Source of the DNA: Brachybacterium sp. SGAir0954
Lineage (GTDB): Bacteria; Actinomycetota; Actinomycetes; Actinomycetales; Dermabacteraceae
Reading direction: 5' to 3'
Assembly (NCBI RefSeq): GCF_005490785.1
Contig: NZ_CP027295.1
Location: 2,604,001-2,668,000 of the forward strand
Length of the DNA stretch: 64,000 bases
Of this stretch, positions 9,393 through 18,170 are shown piece by piece. The notes below the pieces were generated by a model. That model worked only from the letters and a program-made list of their open reading frames with translations. It had not been told where the DNA came from and did no database searches. Position numbers and translations under genes: made by a program. Position 1 is the first letter of the stretch, and each line of letters starts with the position of its first letter.

Positions 9393-10562
9393 CTAGCTGG
9401 CCAGGAGGCGGGCGATCCACTCGTCCAGATCGGGGTGCGCGAGCAGGAAGGCGTCGTGCCCGACGGGCGAGGAGGCCACGTGCCAGGCGGCGCCCGGGAC
9501 GTACCGCGCCGTCTCCTCGACGAGGGCGGGCGGGAAGAGCCGGTCGGAGTCGATCGCGACGACGAGCGTGCGGGCCCGCACGGCGGCGAGCGCCGCTGCG
9601 GTGCCGCCCCGGCCGCGGCCGACGTCGTGGGTGTTCATCGACTGGGCCAGCACGAGGTAGGAGTTCGCGTCGAAGCGGCGGGAGAGCTTCGCCGCGTGGT
9701 GGTCGAGATAGCTCGTCACCTGGTGGCGGCCCGTGCCGCGGAAGGGGTCCTCCCCCGGCTGCGCCTGGTTCCCGAAGCGCGACTCGAGCTCGGAGGCCGT
9801 GCGGTACGTGGTGTGGGCGATCCGGCGGGCGACGCCGAGCCCGCGATGCGGCCCCCCCTCCGCCGGCAGGTCGTAGTAGTCGCCGCCGTGGAAACCGGCG
9901 TCGGCGCGGATCGCGGCGATCTGCGCGCTGTTCCAGGCGATCTGGTCCGCGCTCGCCCGGGCGGAGGAGGCGATGACGGCGAGGCGCTGCACGGACCCGG
10001 GGTGGGTGCACGCCCACTCGATCGCCCGCATGCCGCCCATCGACCCGCCGATGACCAGAGCGAGGTCGAGGAGGCCGAGGTGGTCGCACAGCGCCCGCTC
10101 CGCGGCCACCTGGTCACGGACGGTCAGCAGGGGGAACCGCGAGCCGTAGGGCCTGCCGTCGGGTGCCGGGCTGCTGGGCCCGGTGCTGCCCTGGCAGCCG
10201 CCGAGCACGTTCGGGGCGATGACGAACCAGCGGTCGGTGTCGATCGCCTTCCCGGGGCCGATGAGGTCCTCCCACCAGCCCGGGCTCGGGTGGGACGCGT
10301 CCTGGGCGCCGATGACGTGCGAGTCGCCGGTGAGGGCGTGCAGGACGAGCACGACGTTGCCGCGCTCCTCGTCGAGCGTCCCCCAGGTCTCGTAGGCCAT
10401 CGTGACGTCCGCGAGGACGTCGCCGCTCTCGAGGGGGAGATCGCCGATCCCCGCGAAGCTCCGGTGCCCGGGGCCCAGCTCGGGGTGCCACGCGCCGCCG
10501 GAGAGTGCGCGGTCGTCCTGCAGGGTCACCGCGGCTGGCCTGCGCTCGCCGATCATGGTCAC
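9393..10562 (-). CDS. metX: Homoserine O-acetyltransferase (MetX)
   Basis: MetX activates homoserine with an acyl group from acyl-CoA for methionine synthesis. The 389-residue alpha/beta-hydrolase fold protein has the nucleophile serine in GGSMGG near residue 174, the acid in AIDSDRLFPP and the histidine in VGHDAFLL, plus NVLGGCQGSTGP and the MNTHDVGRGRGG segment typical of the family. The GTG at 10562 is spaced correctly from GGAG; an ATG two codons later is the alternative. The sulfhydrylase metY, often adjacent in actinobacteria, is not here. Acetyl versus succinyl specificity cannot be fixed by eye, though the sequence looks like the MetX type. Confidence 0.93.
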   Translation of the reverse strand: MTMIGERRPAAVTLQDDRALSGGAWHPELGPGHRSFAGIGDLPLESGDVLADVTMAYETWGTLDEERGNVVLVLHALTGDSHVIGAQDASHPSPGWWEDLIGPGKAIDTDRWFVIAPNVLGGCQGSTGPSSPAPDGRPYGSRFPLLTVRDQVAAERALCDHLGLLDLALVIGGSMGGMRAIEWACTHPGSVQRLAVIASSARASADQIAWNSAQIAAIRADAGFHGGDYYDLPAEGGPHRGLGVARRIAHTTYRTASELESRFGNQAQPGEDPFRGTGRHQVTSYLDHHAAKLSRRFDANSYLVLAQSMNTHDVGRGRGGTAAALAAVRARTLVVAIDSDRLFPPALVEETARYVPGAAWHVASSPVGHDAFLLAHPDLDEWIARLLAS

Positions 10563-10593
10563 CGCCTCGCTCTCCTCTCGTCCGGCGCCCTCC

Positions 10594-11760
10594 TCAGCGC
10601 TCCGGCCACCAGGCCGGGCGGATCGGGGTGTCGATCAGGCGCGTCAGCAAGGGTGCCAGAGTGGAGGCGGGATCGTGGATCCGGAGCTCCTCCACGAGAT
10701 GCCCGGCCGTCGCGCCACGATGGTTCCACCAGGCCAGGACCGTGAGGGCGACGGTCGCCCCCTTCCACGCCGCCGCAGCGGTCCCGCGATGCTCCGCGTC
10801 CCCGGAGCCCTGCGCGGCGAGCGCGAGGAGCCGCAGCCCCTCGAGCGTCTCGTACCATCTCCCACCTGCGCAGACGTCGGGATGAGGCCGGAGATCCGGG
10901 TCGCTCGTGATGGCCTGGAGGAGCTCGTCGCGCGGGACCCGCCCCTCGCGTCCCCGGTCGGCGCAGATCCCGATGACCGCCCAGTGCACGCTGTCCAGGG
11001 CGAGTGCGCTGAGCAGCTCCTCGAGGTGTTCACAGTCCGTCACCGAGCCGTCGTGACCTCCCGCCGGGCCGGGGCCGCAGCGGCGCGCGATCGTGTCCCC
11101 GCTGCGCTCGAGCAGCTGCACGAGGTGCGCGTCCCCGGGGCGTCCGAAGGCGGGCATCCGCTCGCCGCCCAGGCGCAGCGACCGCCCGAGCTCCTCGAGC
11201 CCGGGACCTGCGGTCACCGGTGCGACGAGCGACTCCCCGGAGAGGACGGCCCGTACGGCGACGTCCGTCTCCTCGAAGTCCCGGAGCCTCCGGGGAGGGG
11301 AGACCAGGACCTCGACGCACGACCCGGAGCGCTCGCCGAGCATCACCTCGACGCCCGTCCCGTCGCCGACCACCCACATCGGGCCGAGGGCGAAGCACCC
11401 CTCGACCCGGGCGGCGCCCAGGAGCAGCGGGCCCAGGAACAGCGCGGCGTCCTCGACGAGGCCGGGGAGCAGGCTCTCCCGGCCGTCGCCGATCACGAGG
11501 ACCCCCGCGGCGGCGGTGCAGCCCTGCTCCCTCAGCAGGGCCAGCTGGTGGCGCAGCTGGAGCTCGGCGTCGGGGACGAGCAGGGTCACCAGGTCGGAGC
11601 GGGCGAGCACGGGCGTGCCGCCGTCGCCGGCGTGGCCGACGAGCACGAGGGCGTCGGCGATCAGCTCGCCGAAGGAGAGGCGGATGCCGGCGAGGAGCTC
11701 GGCGGGGTCGTGGAGGCGGAGGGCGCGGGGGCCGTCGGCCGCAGGGACGTGGGTGGTCAT
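10594..11760 (-). CDS. DUF4192 domain protein
   Basis: The 388-residue protein opens with LHDPAELLAGIRLSFGELIADALVLVG, matching the start of the DUF4192 family of actinobacterial proteins of unknown function. A mixed alpha/beta N-terminal half with repeated LVIGDG and VEVLV strands is followed by a helical C-terminal half containing WYETLEGLRLLALAAQ and VALTVLAWWNHRGATAGHL. No signal peptide or catalytic motif is apparent. The ATG is used because longer versions have poor composition. It ends 31 bases upstream of metX on the same strand and could share its transcript. Confidence 0.8.
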   Translation of the reverse strand: MTTHVPAADGPRALRLHDPAELLAGIRLSFGELIADALVLVGHAGDGGTPVLARSDLVTLLVPDAELQLRHQLALLREQGCTAAAGVLVIGDGRESLLPGLVEDAALFLGPLLLGAARVEGCFALGPMWVVGDGTGVEVMLGERSGSCVEVLVSPPRRLRDFEETDVAVRAVLSGESLVAPVTAGPGLEELGRSLRLGGERMPAFGRPGDAHLVQLLERSGDTIARRCGPGPAGGHDGSVTDCEHLEELLSALALDSVHWAVIGICADRGREGRVPRDELLQAITSDPDLRPHPDVCAGGRWYETLEGLRLLALAAQGSGDAEHRGTAAAAWKGATVALTVLAWWNHRGATAGHLVEELRIHDPASTLAPLLTRLIDTPIRPAWWPER

Positions 11761-11893
11761 GTCCCGACCCTGACCGGTGCCGGCCCGGCCCGGGGAGGCA
11801 CGGCCGACGGTGTGGACGCCGGGACGTTGGGGAGGAAAGGTCCCGGCGGGGCGTGGGAGGATCCAGGGACGCACCGTACGGAGGAACGCCCCG

Positions 11894-13042
11894 ATGACTT
11901 CCGCTGGACCCACCGGCACCACGACCGCACCCCAGGCGCTGGACGCGCAGCTCGTCGCCGCGATCGCGCAGAGCCGGGAGCGCACCTTCGCCGCGCACCG
12001 CGCCCACCTCGGCGCCGTCGCCCCCGAGGCCGAGGAGCTCGTCGGCGTGGTCGAGGACTACCTCGCAGGCGGCAAGCTGCTGCGCCCGCGCTTCTGCTTC
12101 TGGGGCGGGATCGCGGCGCTCGACCGCGCCCCCGACGAGGACGAGGTGTCGCGTCTCGCCGCGCTCGGCACGGCGATCGAGCTCGTCCAGGCCGCCGCTC
12201 TGATGCACGACGACGTCATCGACCACTCCCCCACCCGTCGCGGGCGCCCCGCCCTCCACGTCGAGGCGGCGACCTCGCACCGCGAACGGGGCCTGGACGG
12301 CTCCGCCGCGGACTTCGGCATCGCGACCGCGATCGTCCTGGGCGATCTCGCGCTCAGCTGGTCCGAGCAGCTCGCCGCCGAGGTCGCGTCCCCGGGCGCG
12401 GGCCCCCGTCCCGCCGCCGCCGCGGTCGAGTTCGCGCGCCTGCGCACGGAGGTCATGAGCGGCCAGTACCTCGACGTCCTCCACCAGGCGGGCGGCTTCA
12501 CGTCCGCTCCCTCGGAGGAGGAGGCCGCGCTCGCCGTGATCCGGTGGAAGACGGTCCCCTACACGGTGCTGCGCCCCGTCCGCGCTGGGGCCGCCCTCAT
12601 GGGCGCGGGGGCGGAGGCGCTCGAGCTGCTGTCGACCTGGGCCGCCGAGATCGGCACCGCCTTCCAGCTGCGCGACGACCTGCTCAGCGTCGTGGGCGAC
12701 GCCGACGCGACCGGGAAGCCGATCGGCGGTGACGTGGCCGAGGGGAAGCGCACCGTGCTCCTGGCCCGCACGGTGGCCGCGACGGACGCGGCGGGCCGCC
12801 GCCTGCTCGAGCGCACCGTCGGGAGGCCCGATGCCGCGGCCGAGGACGTCACGGCGGTGCAGGAGCTCATGGTGCGGACGGGCGCGGTGGACTCCGTCGT
12901 GCGTGATGTGCGCGCCGCCGCGGAGCGGGCCCGGTCGATCCTCTCCCGGGCCGCGGAGGGCGGCGAGCTGGGAGCGCTGGGCGTCACCGGGCTGCAGTCG
13001 ATCGCGGACTCCGCGACCGACGTGGAGTCGATCGGCGGCTGA
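11894..13042 (+). CDS. Polyprenyl (geranylgeranyl-type) diphosphate synthase
   Basis: The 382-residue all-helical trans-prenyltransferase condenses isopentenyl diphosphate with allylic diphosphates. The first aspartate-rich motif is HDDVIDHSPTRRG near residue 108. The second is FQLRDDLLSVVGD, where the usual fifth Asp is Ser, a variation like the DDLLG seen in actinobacterial IdsA-type enzymes. Other marks are GGKLLRPRF and GDVAEGKRTVLLART. The chain length of the product cannot be told by eye. The ATG follows GGAGGAA. It begins a block ordered like M. tuberculosis Rv2173 (idsA2) to Rv2178c, suggesting isoprenoid supply for lipid carriers or quinones. Confidence 0.92.
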   Translation: MTSAGPTGTTTAPQALDAQLVAAIAQSRERTFAAHRAHLGAVAPEAEELVGVVEDYLAGGKLLRPRFCFWGGIAALDRAPDEDEVSRLAALGTAIELVQAAALMHDDVIDHSPTRRGRPALHVEAATSHRERGLDGSAADFGIATAIVLGDLALSWSEQLAAEVASPGAGPRPAAAAVEFARLRTEVMSGQYLDVLHQAGGFTSAPSEEEAALAVIRWKTVPYTVLRPVRAGAALMGAGAEALELLSTWAAEIGTAFQLRDDLLSVVGDADATGKPIGGDVAEGKRTVLLARTVAATDAAGRRLLERTVGRPDAAAEDVTAVQELMVRTGAVDSVVRDVRAAAERARSILSRAAEGGELGALGVTGLQSIADSATDVESIGG

Positions 13043-13095
13043 GCGGGAGCCCCGGCTCCTGGCCGGCCACGGGGCGGCGGGCCGTCAGCGGGCGG

Positions 13096-13449
13096 TCAGA
13101 AGGCGAGCGCCTGCGCGCGCCGGCGCACCTCTCCGCGCTGTCCGGCCCGGAGCTGGTCGATCGGCCGCCCCGGGAGCGTGTCATCCGCCTGGAAGAGCCA
13201 GGCCAGCAGCTCGACGTCGGAGAAGCCGCCGTCGCGCAGCAGGGTGATCGTCCCGGCGAGGTGCGGTGCGATCTCGCCGTCGACGAGCAGCTCCTCGGGG
13301 ACCGAGCGGACCACGGGGTCGCCGCGGCGGACGGCGACGAGCTTCCCCTCCTCGATGAGCCGTCGCACCTGGGAGACCTCGGCATCGAGGCGCTCGGCGA
13401 CGTCGGGCAGGGGGAGCCACTGGGTGATGAGGTTCTCGAGGTCGTCCAC
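13096..13449 (-). CDS. Rv2175c-family DNA-binding protein
   Basis: The 117-residue protein has a helix-turn-helix N-terminal half (LPLPDVAERLDAEVSQVRRL followed by EEGKLVAVRRGDPVV) and a helical C-terminal region ending in GQRGEVRRRAQALAF. This fits the Rv2175c family, whose M. tuberculosis member binds DNA and is a reported PknL substrate. The GTG at 13449, reading (V)DDLENLITQWLPL, aligns with the family start; the longer frame has low-quality sequence. It is divergent from the PknL-type kinase gene, as in M. tuberculosis. The length and fold are convincing; phosphorylation in this organism is inferred. Confidence 0.83.
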   Translation of the reverse strand: MDDLENLITQWLPLPDVAERLDAEVSQVRRLIEEGKLVAVRRGDPVVRSVPEELLVDGEIAPHLAGTITLLRDGGFSDVELLAWLFQADDTLPGRPIDQLRAGQRGEVRRRAQALAF

Positions 13450-13584
13450 GTCCCCCAGGGTGCCACAGCGCCGCTCCCGGCGCCTGCCGCGGGCCGTGCG
13501 GCCGCACGGGGTGTTCCCGACATCACGGGGCATCCCGGTCGCTCCGCCGCCGTGTCGCACATGATTCTCCCCGGATGCCCGACC

Positions 13585-13590
13585 TACAGT
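13585..13590 (+). promoter_or_regulatory. -10 element for leaderless kinase mRNA
   Basis: TACAGT is followed by seven bases and GTG at 13598, with no ribosome binding site between them. An in-frame GTG at 13589 overlaps the element and is therefore an unlikely start. Confidence 0.55.
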
Positions 13591-13597
13591 GGGCCTC

Positions 13598-15763
13598 GTG
13601 AGCGCGGCGACGTCGACTTCCCCCGGCATCAGCCTGCTCCTCGATGACCGCTACCGGGTCGAGGAGCCGATCGCGCGCGGCGGCATGGCCACCGTGTATC
13701 GCGGTCATGACCAGCGCCTCGACCGTGTCGTGGCGCTCAAGATCATGCATCCCCACCTCGCGACCGACGAGAACTTCCGCCGGCGCTTCGGCCGGGAGGC
13801 GCGCGCCGCGGCCCGCCTCGCGCACCGCAACGTCGTGGGCGTCTTCGACCAGGGCGAGGACGAGGACCGCATCTACCTCGCGATGGAGCTCGTCGAGGGC
13901 GTGACCCTCCGCTCCCGCATCGCCGACCAGGGGCGCCTCACCGTGGGGGATGCGCTCGACGTCACCGCACAGACCCTCCAGGCGCTCGTCGCCGCCCATG
14001 CCGCGGGGATCGTGCACCGCGACATCAAGCCCGAGAACATCCTCATCGACCGCGAGGGGACGGTGAAGGTCGCCGACTTCGGGCTGGCGCGCGCGATCGG
14101 CACCTCGAACTCCTCCGCGAGCGCGACACTGCTCGGCACGGTCGCGTACATCAGCCCCGAGGTCGTCACGCGCGGGCAGATGGACGAGCGCAGCGATCTG
14201 TACTCGCTCGGGGTCGTGCTCTTCGAGATGCTCACCGGCGTTCAGCCCTTCACCGGCGACCAGCCCGTGCACATCGCCTTCCAGCACGTCCACGAGGACA
14301 TCCCCGCCCCCTCGGGCCGCGTCGAGGGCGTGCCCACCGAGCTCGACTCGCTCATCACCTGGGCGAGCTCGCGCACGGTCGAGCACCGTCCCTCGAGCGC
14401 CGCCGAGCTGCTCCGCAGCGTCCAGGACCTGCGCCGGACCCTCCCGGCCGGGGTGCTCGCCACCCGGCCGCGCTCGCTCGAGAACGGACCGGACACCAGC
14501 ACGGGCGAGGTGCGCCTGGCGACCGCGCGGCTCGACGAGGCGCTCGCGTCCCTGCGCACCGGGCCGCGCCCCTTCGCCGCGGAGGCCCCCGACGTCGACG
14601 CGCCCGGGACCGACACCGCCGCCGACGCCGGTCCACGTGCGAGTGCGGCGGTCGGCCCCGAGCCGCTCCCCGATGACGGGGCCGACACCGGCCGGACCGC
14701 CCTCCCCCCGGGTGAGGACGGCGACGGGGCGACGACCGGGACCGGGGATGCCGGGGACGACGTCCCTTCCGACGGACACGGCGAGGGGGCGGACGAGCCT
14801 CCGCGGACCGTCGTCATGCGTGCACCCCGCGCCCGGCGCGGACGCCACCTGCCGCTCGCGGCGCGTCGCCGCTCGCGTCCGGCCGCGATGCTCGCGATCG
14901 GATCGCTCGTCGCGGCGCTCGGCACCGGCGCCTGGAGCGGTGTCGACTGGTACGCGAACACCGGCCCCGGGGCCGACCGCACGATCCCGGTGCTCGTGGG
15001 GACCCAGCTCACCGACGCCGAGCAGGCTCTCGACTCCGCCGATCTCACCGTCCGCACCGTCGAGCGCTACGACGACACGGTCCCCGCCGGCCACGTCATC
15101 ACCGCGAGCCCCAGCAGCGGGGGCGTCGTGAAGAAGGGGACCGCGGTGGAGCTCGTCGTCTCGCGCGGCGAGCAGGTCTTCGAGGTCCCCGATCTCACGG
15201 GGCTCGGCGTGGACGAGGCGCGCGACGCGGTCGAGGCGCAGAACCTCGTGCTCGTCGAGGACGACCCGGAGTACTCCGAGAACGTCGCGAAGGGCGAGAT
15301 CATCTCCCAGAGCCAGGAGGCCGACTCCCTCCCCGAGGGCGGGGAGGTCCACGTCGTCGTCTCCCAGGGCCGGGTCCCGATCGCGGTGAGCGACCAGACC
15401 GGCCGCGGCGCGGACGCCGCACGCAGCGCGCTCGAGGCGGCCGGGTTCACGGTCACCACCTCGAGCGCCCACTCGAGCAGCGTGCCCAAGGGCTCGGTCG
15501 TCTCCCAGTCCCCGGCCTCCGGCACCCTCCACCGTGAGGACACGGTGAACCTCGTGATCTCGCAGGGACCCGAGATGGTCACGGTCCCCGACGTCTTCAA
15601 GAAGTCCGAGGCGGATGCGCGCTCGACGCTCGAGGCCGCCGGCCTGAAGGTCTCCGTGGAGCACCCCAAGGGCGACCCAGCCTTCGGCCTCGTCTACCAG
15701 CAGTCCGCGACCGCCGGCGACCAGGTCGCCAAGGGCTCCACGGTCACCATCTCGGTCTTCTGA
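13598..15763 (+). CDS. PknL-type Ser/Thr protein kinase with four PASTA domains
   Basis: The 721-residue protein has a cytoplasmic kinase domain at about 18-280: GGMATVYRG glycine loop, VALK48, HRDIKPEN with catalytic Asp142 and DFG at 160-162. A Gly/Asp/Pro-rich linker runs to 425, with one membrane helix at about 428-446. Four extracellular PASTA repeats fill 461-721, each ending in a VVSRG or VISQG-type motif. PASTA domains in related kinases sense muropeptides or lipid II, so a role in cell wall control is likely. The neighbourhood matches pknL, but M. tuberculosis PknL lacks PASTA repeats while the corynebacterial one has them. Other PASTA kinases such as PknB are not excluded by sequence alone. 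Confidence 0.92.
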   Translation: MSAATSTSPGISLLLDDRYRVEEPIARGGMATVYRGHDQRLDRVVALKIMHPHLATDENFRRRFGREARAAARLAHRNVVGVFDQGEDEDRIYLAMELVEGVTLRSRIADQGRLTVGDALDVTAQTLQALVAAHAAGIVHRDIKPENILIDREGTVKVADFGLARAIGTSNSSASATLLGTVAYISPEVVTRGQMDERSDLYSLGVVLFEMLTGVQPFTGDQPVHIAFQHVHEDIPAPSGRVEGVPTELDSLITWASSRTVEHRPSSAAELLRSVQDLRRTLPAGVLATRPRSLENGPDTSTGEVRLATARLDEALASLRTGPRPFAAEAPDVDAPGTDTAADAGPRASAAVGPEPLPDDGADTGRTALPPGEDGDGATTGTGDAGDDVPSDGHGEGADEPPRTVVMRAPRARRGRHLPLAARRRSRPAAMLAIGSLVAALGTGAWSGVDWYANTGPGADRTIPVLVGTQLTDAEQALDSADLTVRTVERYDDTVPAGHVITASPSSGGVVKKGTAVELVVSRGEQVFEVPDLTGLGVDEARDAVEAQNLVLVEDDPEYSENVAKGEIISQSQEADSLPEGGEVHVVVSQGRVPIAVSDQTGRGADAARSALEAAGFTVTTSSAHSSSVPKGSVVSQSPASGTLHREDTVNLVISQGPEMVTVPDVFKKSEADARSTLEAAGLKVSVEHPKGDPAFGLVYQQSATAGDQVAKGSTVTISVF

Positions 15764-15783
15764 GCCTCCCGCTCCCGGGACGA

Positions 15784-15823
15784 CGCAGGGGCGGTGCGAT
15801 CCGAGGATCGCACCGCCCCTGCG
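15784..15823. terminator. Bidirectional terminator, 18-bp perfect stem
   Basis: A perfect 18-bp inverted repeat beginning cgcaggggcgg, with a four-base loop (cgag), lies between the convergent kinase and DAHP synthase genes, about 20 bases from each stop. There is no T tract on either side. Confidence 0.8.
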
Positions 15824-15845
15824 TGCAGCCGGGCGTCGTGCCGTC

Positions 15846-17240
15846 TCAGCGTCGGGAGAGCATCTCCGCCACGAGGAAGGCGAGCTCGAGGGACTGCTGG
15901 TGGTTCAGACGAGGATCCACGAGCGTCTCGTAGCGCCGCTCGAGACCGGCCTCGTCGATGTGGCCGCTGCCGCCGAGCACCTCGGTCACGTCGTCGCCGG
16001 TGAGCTCCATGTGGAGCCCGCCCGGGACCGTGCCGAGCGACTGGTGCACCTCGAAGAAGCCCACGACCTCGTCGAGGATGTCCTCGAAGCGGCGGGTCTT
16101 GTAGCCGTTGGACGAGGTGATCGTGTTCCCGTGCATCGGGTCGGTGACCCATGCCGGCCGGGCACCCGCGTCGCGGACGCCCTCGACGAGCGCCGGGAGC
16201 GCGTCGCGGATCCTGTCGGCGCCCATCCGGGTGATGAAGGTCAGACGCCCCGGCTCACGGTCGGGATCGAGGCGGTCGATCAGACGCAGCGCGTCGTCGA
16301 CCGAGGCGTTCGGCCCGAGCTTGACACCGATCGGGTTGCGCAGCTTGGACATGAAGTCCACGTGGGCGCCGTCGAGCTGGCGGGTGCGCTCACCGATCCA
16401 CAGGAAGTGGCCCGAGCAGCCGTAGATCTCGCCCGTCCGCGAGTCCACGCGGGACAGCGCCTCCTCGTAGTCGAGCAGCAGCGCCTCGTGGGAGGAGAAG
16501 AACTCGACGACCTTGAGCGAGTCGAAGTCCGCGCCGATCGCGTCCATGAACCGGATCGCCTTGTCGATCTGACCGGCGAGCTCCTCGTAGCGGTCGTAGC
16601 CGGGGCCCGACGTGAAGCCGCGGTTCCACGAGTGCACCTCGCGGAGATCCGCGAACCCGCCGCCCGTGAACGCGCGCAGCAGGTTCAGCGTCGAGGCGCT
16701 CGTCGTGTAGGTCTCCCACAGGCGCTGCGGGTCCGGGAGTCGCGACTCCTCCGTGAACGCGTAGGCGTTCACGGCGTCACCGCGGTAGGTCGGCAGGGTG
16801 ACGCCGTCACGGGTCTCGGTGTCCGAGGAGCGAGGCTTGGCGAACTGGCCCGCCATGCGGCCCATCTTCACCACCGGCACGGACGCGCCGTAGGTGAGCA
16901 CCGCGGACATCTGCAGGATCGTGCGGATCTTGTTGCGGATCCTGTCCGCGGTGGAGTCCGCGAAGGTTTCCGCGCAGTCCCCGCCCTGGAGCAGGAACGC
17001 CTCGCCCTGCGCGGCGGCCGCGAGCCGCGAGCGCAGCACGTCCACCTCACCGGCGAAGACCAGCGGCGGCGCGGAGCGCAGACGGTCGAAGACCTGCGCG
17101 CGCGCGTCCTCCGACGGCCACGTCGGCTGCTGGACCCGCGGATACTCGCGCCAGCCCCCGAGCGCAGCGAGGCCGTCGTCGGCCGCCGAGAGCGTGAAGG
17201 AGTGGGCGCGGGCAGGGGCATCGGGACTGAACTGGGTCAC
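15846..17240 (-). CDS. aroG: Class II 3-deoxy-7-phosphoheptulonate (DAHP) synthase
   Basis: This enzyme joins phosphoenolpyruvate and erythrose 4-phosphate, the first shikimate-pathway step. The 464-residue protein is the plant-like class II type: LQGGDCAETFADS, VVKMGRMAGQFAKPRS, the long GCSGHFLWIGERTRQLDGAH region, PIGVKLGP, WVTDPMHGNT and GGLHMELTGDDVTE. The length fits the family. The GTG at 17240 is chosen because it lies six bases after a TACCCT -10; an in-frame extension upstream overlaps that promoter. It follows plsC on the same strand but is separated from it by a terminator stem. Confidence 0.95.
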   Translation of the reverse strand: MTQFSPDAPARAHSFTLSAADDGLAALGGWREYPRVQQPTWPSEDARAQVFDRLRSAPPLVFAGEVDVLRSRLAAAAQGEAFLLQGGDCAETFADSTADRIRNKIRTILQMSAVLTYGASVPVVKMGRMAGQFAKPRSSDTETRDGVTLPTYRGDAVNAYAFTEESRLPDPQRLWETYTTSASTLNLLRAFTGGGFADLREVHSWNRGFTSGPGYDRYEELAGQIDKAIRFMDAIGADFDSLKVVEFFSSHEALLLDYEEALSRVDSRTGEIYGCSGHFLWIGERTRQLDGAHVDFMSKLRNPIGVKLGPNASVDDALRLIDRLDPDREPGRLTFITRMGADRIRDALPALVEGVRDAGARPAWVTDPMHGNTITSSNGYKTRRFEDILDEVVGFFEVHQSLGTVPGGLHMELTGDDVTEVLGGSGHIDEAGLERRYETLVDPRLNHQQSLELAFLVAEMLSRR

Positions 17241-17246
17241 CCCCAC

Positions 17247-17252
17247 AGGGTA
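17247..17252 (-). promoter_or_regulatory. -10 element for leaderless aroG mRNA
   Basis: TACCCT on the minus strand, six-base spacer, then GTG. No ribosome binding site is present. Confidence 0.55.
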
Positions 17253-17271
17253 CGGGCCCCGCGGAGCTCTC

Positions 17272-17304
17272 CCGCCCACGGTCCGGGCCTCGGACCGTGG
17301 GCGG
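17272..17304 (-). terminator. Terminator stem between plsC and aroG
   Basis: A perfect 14-bp stem (ccgcccacggtccg) with a five-base loop stands just downstream of plsC and upstream of the aroG promoter, so it should insulate the two same-strand genes. Confidence 0.65.
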
Positions 17305-17341
17305 CCCGGACGTCGGAGGTCCGACCGCGCGGCGAGCGCGC

Positions 17342-18067
17342 TCAGGGGCGGCGGCCCCCCGGGGAGGTCGCGCTCCCCGCCTCTCGCAGGCGGCGCTTGA
17401 CGTCACCGGCGTACTCGTCGACCCGCTCCTGCCCGGACATCTCCGCGATGGCGTCCATGACCGCGTCGGTCACGGCGCGGAGCACGACGGCGCTCTCCGC
17501 GTCGCCGAGCGATCGGGCGATCGCGGACGCGTCGATCGGCTCCCCCACCAGCACCCGGATCCGCGGGTGACGCCGCGGGAGGAACCGGCGGCCCCGCTGG
17601 GCCTCGAAGCTGCCGATCATCGCGACCGGCACGATCGGAGCGTCCACGGCGAGCGCGAGCCGTGCGACGCCCGTCTTGCCGCGGTGCAGCCGGCCGTCCG
17701 GGCTGCGCGTCCCCTCCGGGTAGATGCCGAGCACGCCGCCGGACCTCAGCACCGCGAGCCCGGCGCCGATCGCGGCCTCCGAGGCGCTGCCCCCGGCACG
17801 GTCCACGGGCATCACCCGGAGCTGGCGCATGATCCAGCCGCCGATCCGTCCGGCCGCCGAACGGCTCGAGAACATGTCCGACTTGCCGAGGAAGTGGACG
17901 GTGCGCTCGATGAGCGCGGGGAGGATGACGGTGTCGGAGTAGGCGCAGTGGTTCGACGCGAGCACGACGGGGCCGGTCGTGGGAATGCGGTCGGCGCCGC
18001 GCAGGTCGGGTCGCCACACGACGCGGATCACGGTCCGCACCGGTCCTTTGGCGATGTCGTAGAGCAT
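17342..18067 (-). CDS. plsC: 1-acyl-sn-glycerol-3-phosphate acyltransferase (PlsC family)
   Basis: The 241-residue protein has the acyltransferase HX4D motif at NHCAYSD (His40, Asp45), the GKSDMF block and the YPEGTRSPDG motif near residue 105, followed by GVARLAL and PVAMIG. These define PlsC-type enzymes that acylate lysophosphatidic acid at the membrane. The ATG has a strong AGGAGGAG site. A PlsC-type gene at this place also occurs in M. tuberculosis (Rv2182c). It is divergent from the hydrolase gene at 18171. The exact acceptor could be another lysolipid. Confidence 0.9.
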   Translation of the reverse strand: MLYDIAKGPVRTVIRVVWRPDLRGADRIPTTGPVVLASNHCAYSDTVILPALIERTVHFLGKSDMFSSRSAAGRIGGWIMRQLRVMPVDRAGGSASEAAIGAGLAVLRSGGVLGIYPEGTRSPDGRLHRGKTGVARLALAVDAPIVPVAMIGSFEAQRGRRFLPRRHPRIRVLVGEPIDASAIARSLGDAESAVVLRAVTDAVMDAIAEMSGQERVDEYAGDVKRRLREAGSATSPGGRRP

Positions 18068-18170
18068 CCGGTCTCCTCCTGGGGCGGCGGGGTGCTCCCG
18101 CGGGCGGTCGGCCCGGGGTCGGGGACGGGCCCGTGATGAAGCACGCGGGCGCGGGTGCGACGATGGGCAC

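Noticed and set aside
10563-10593. SAM-sensing riboswitch before metX
   Set aside because: Only 31 bases separate metX from the DUF4192 gene, too little for any known SAM riboswitch.
13523-15664. A 713-codon minus-strand frame opposite the kinase gene
   Set aside because: It is a Gly/Arg/Asp/Leu-rich shadow of the kinase codons without motifs; the plus-strand kinase has complete catalytic and PASTA features.
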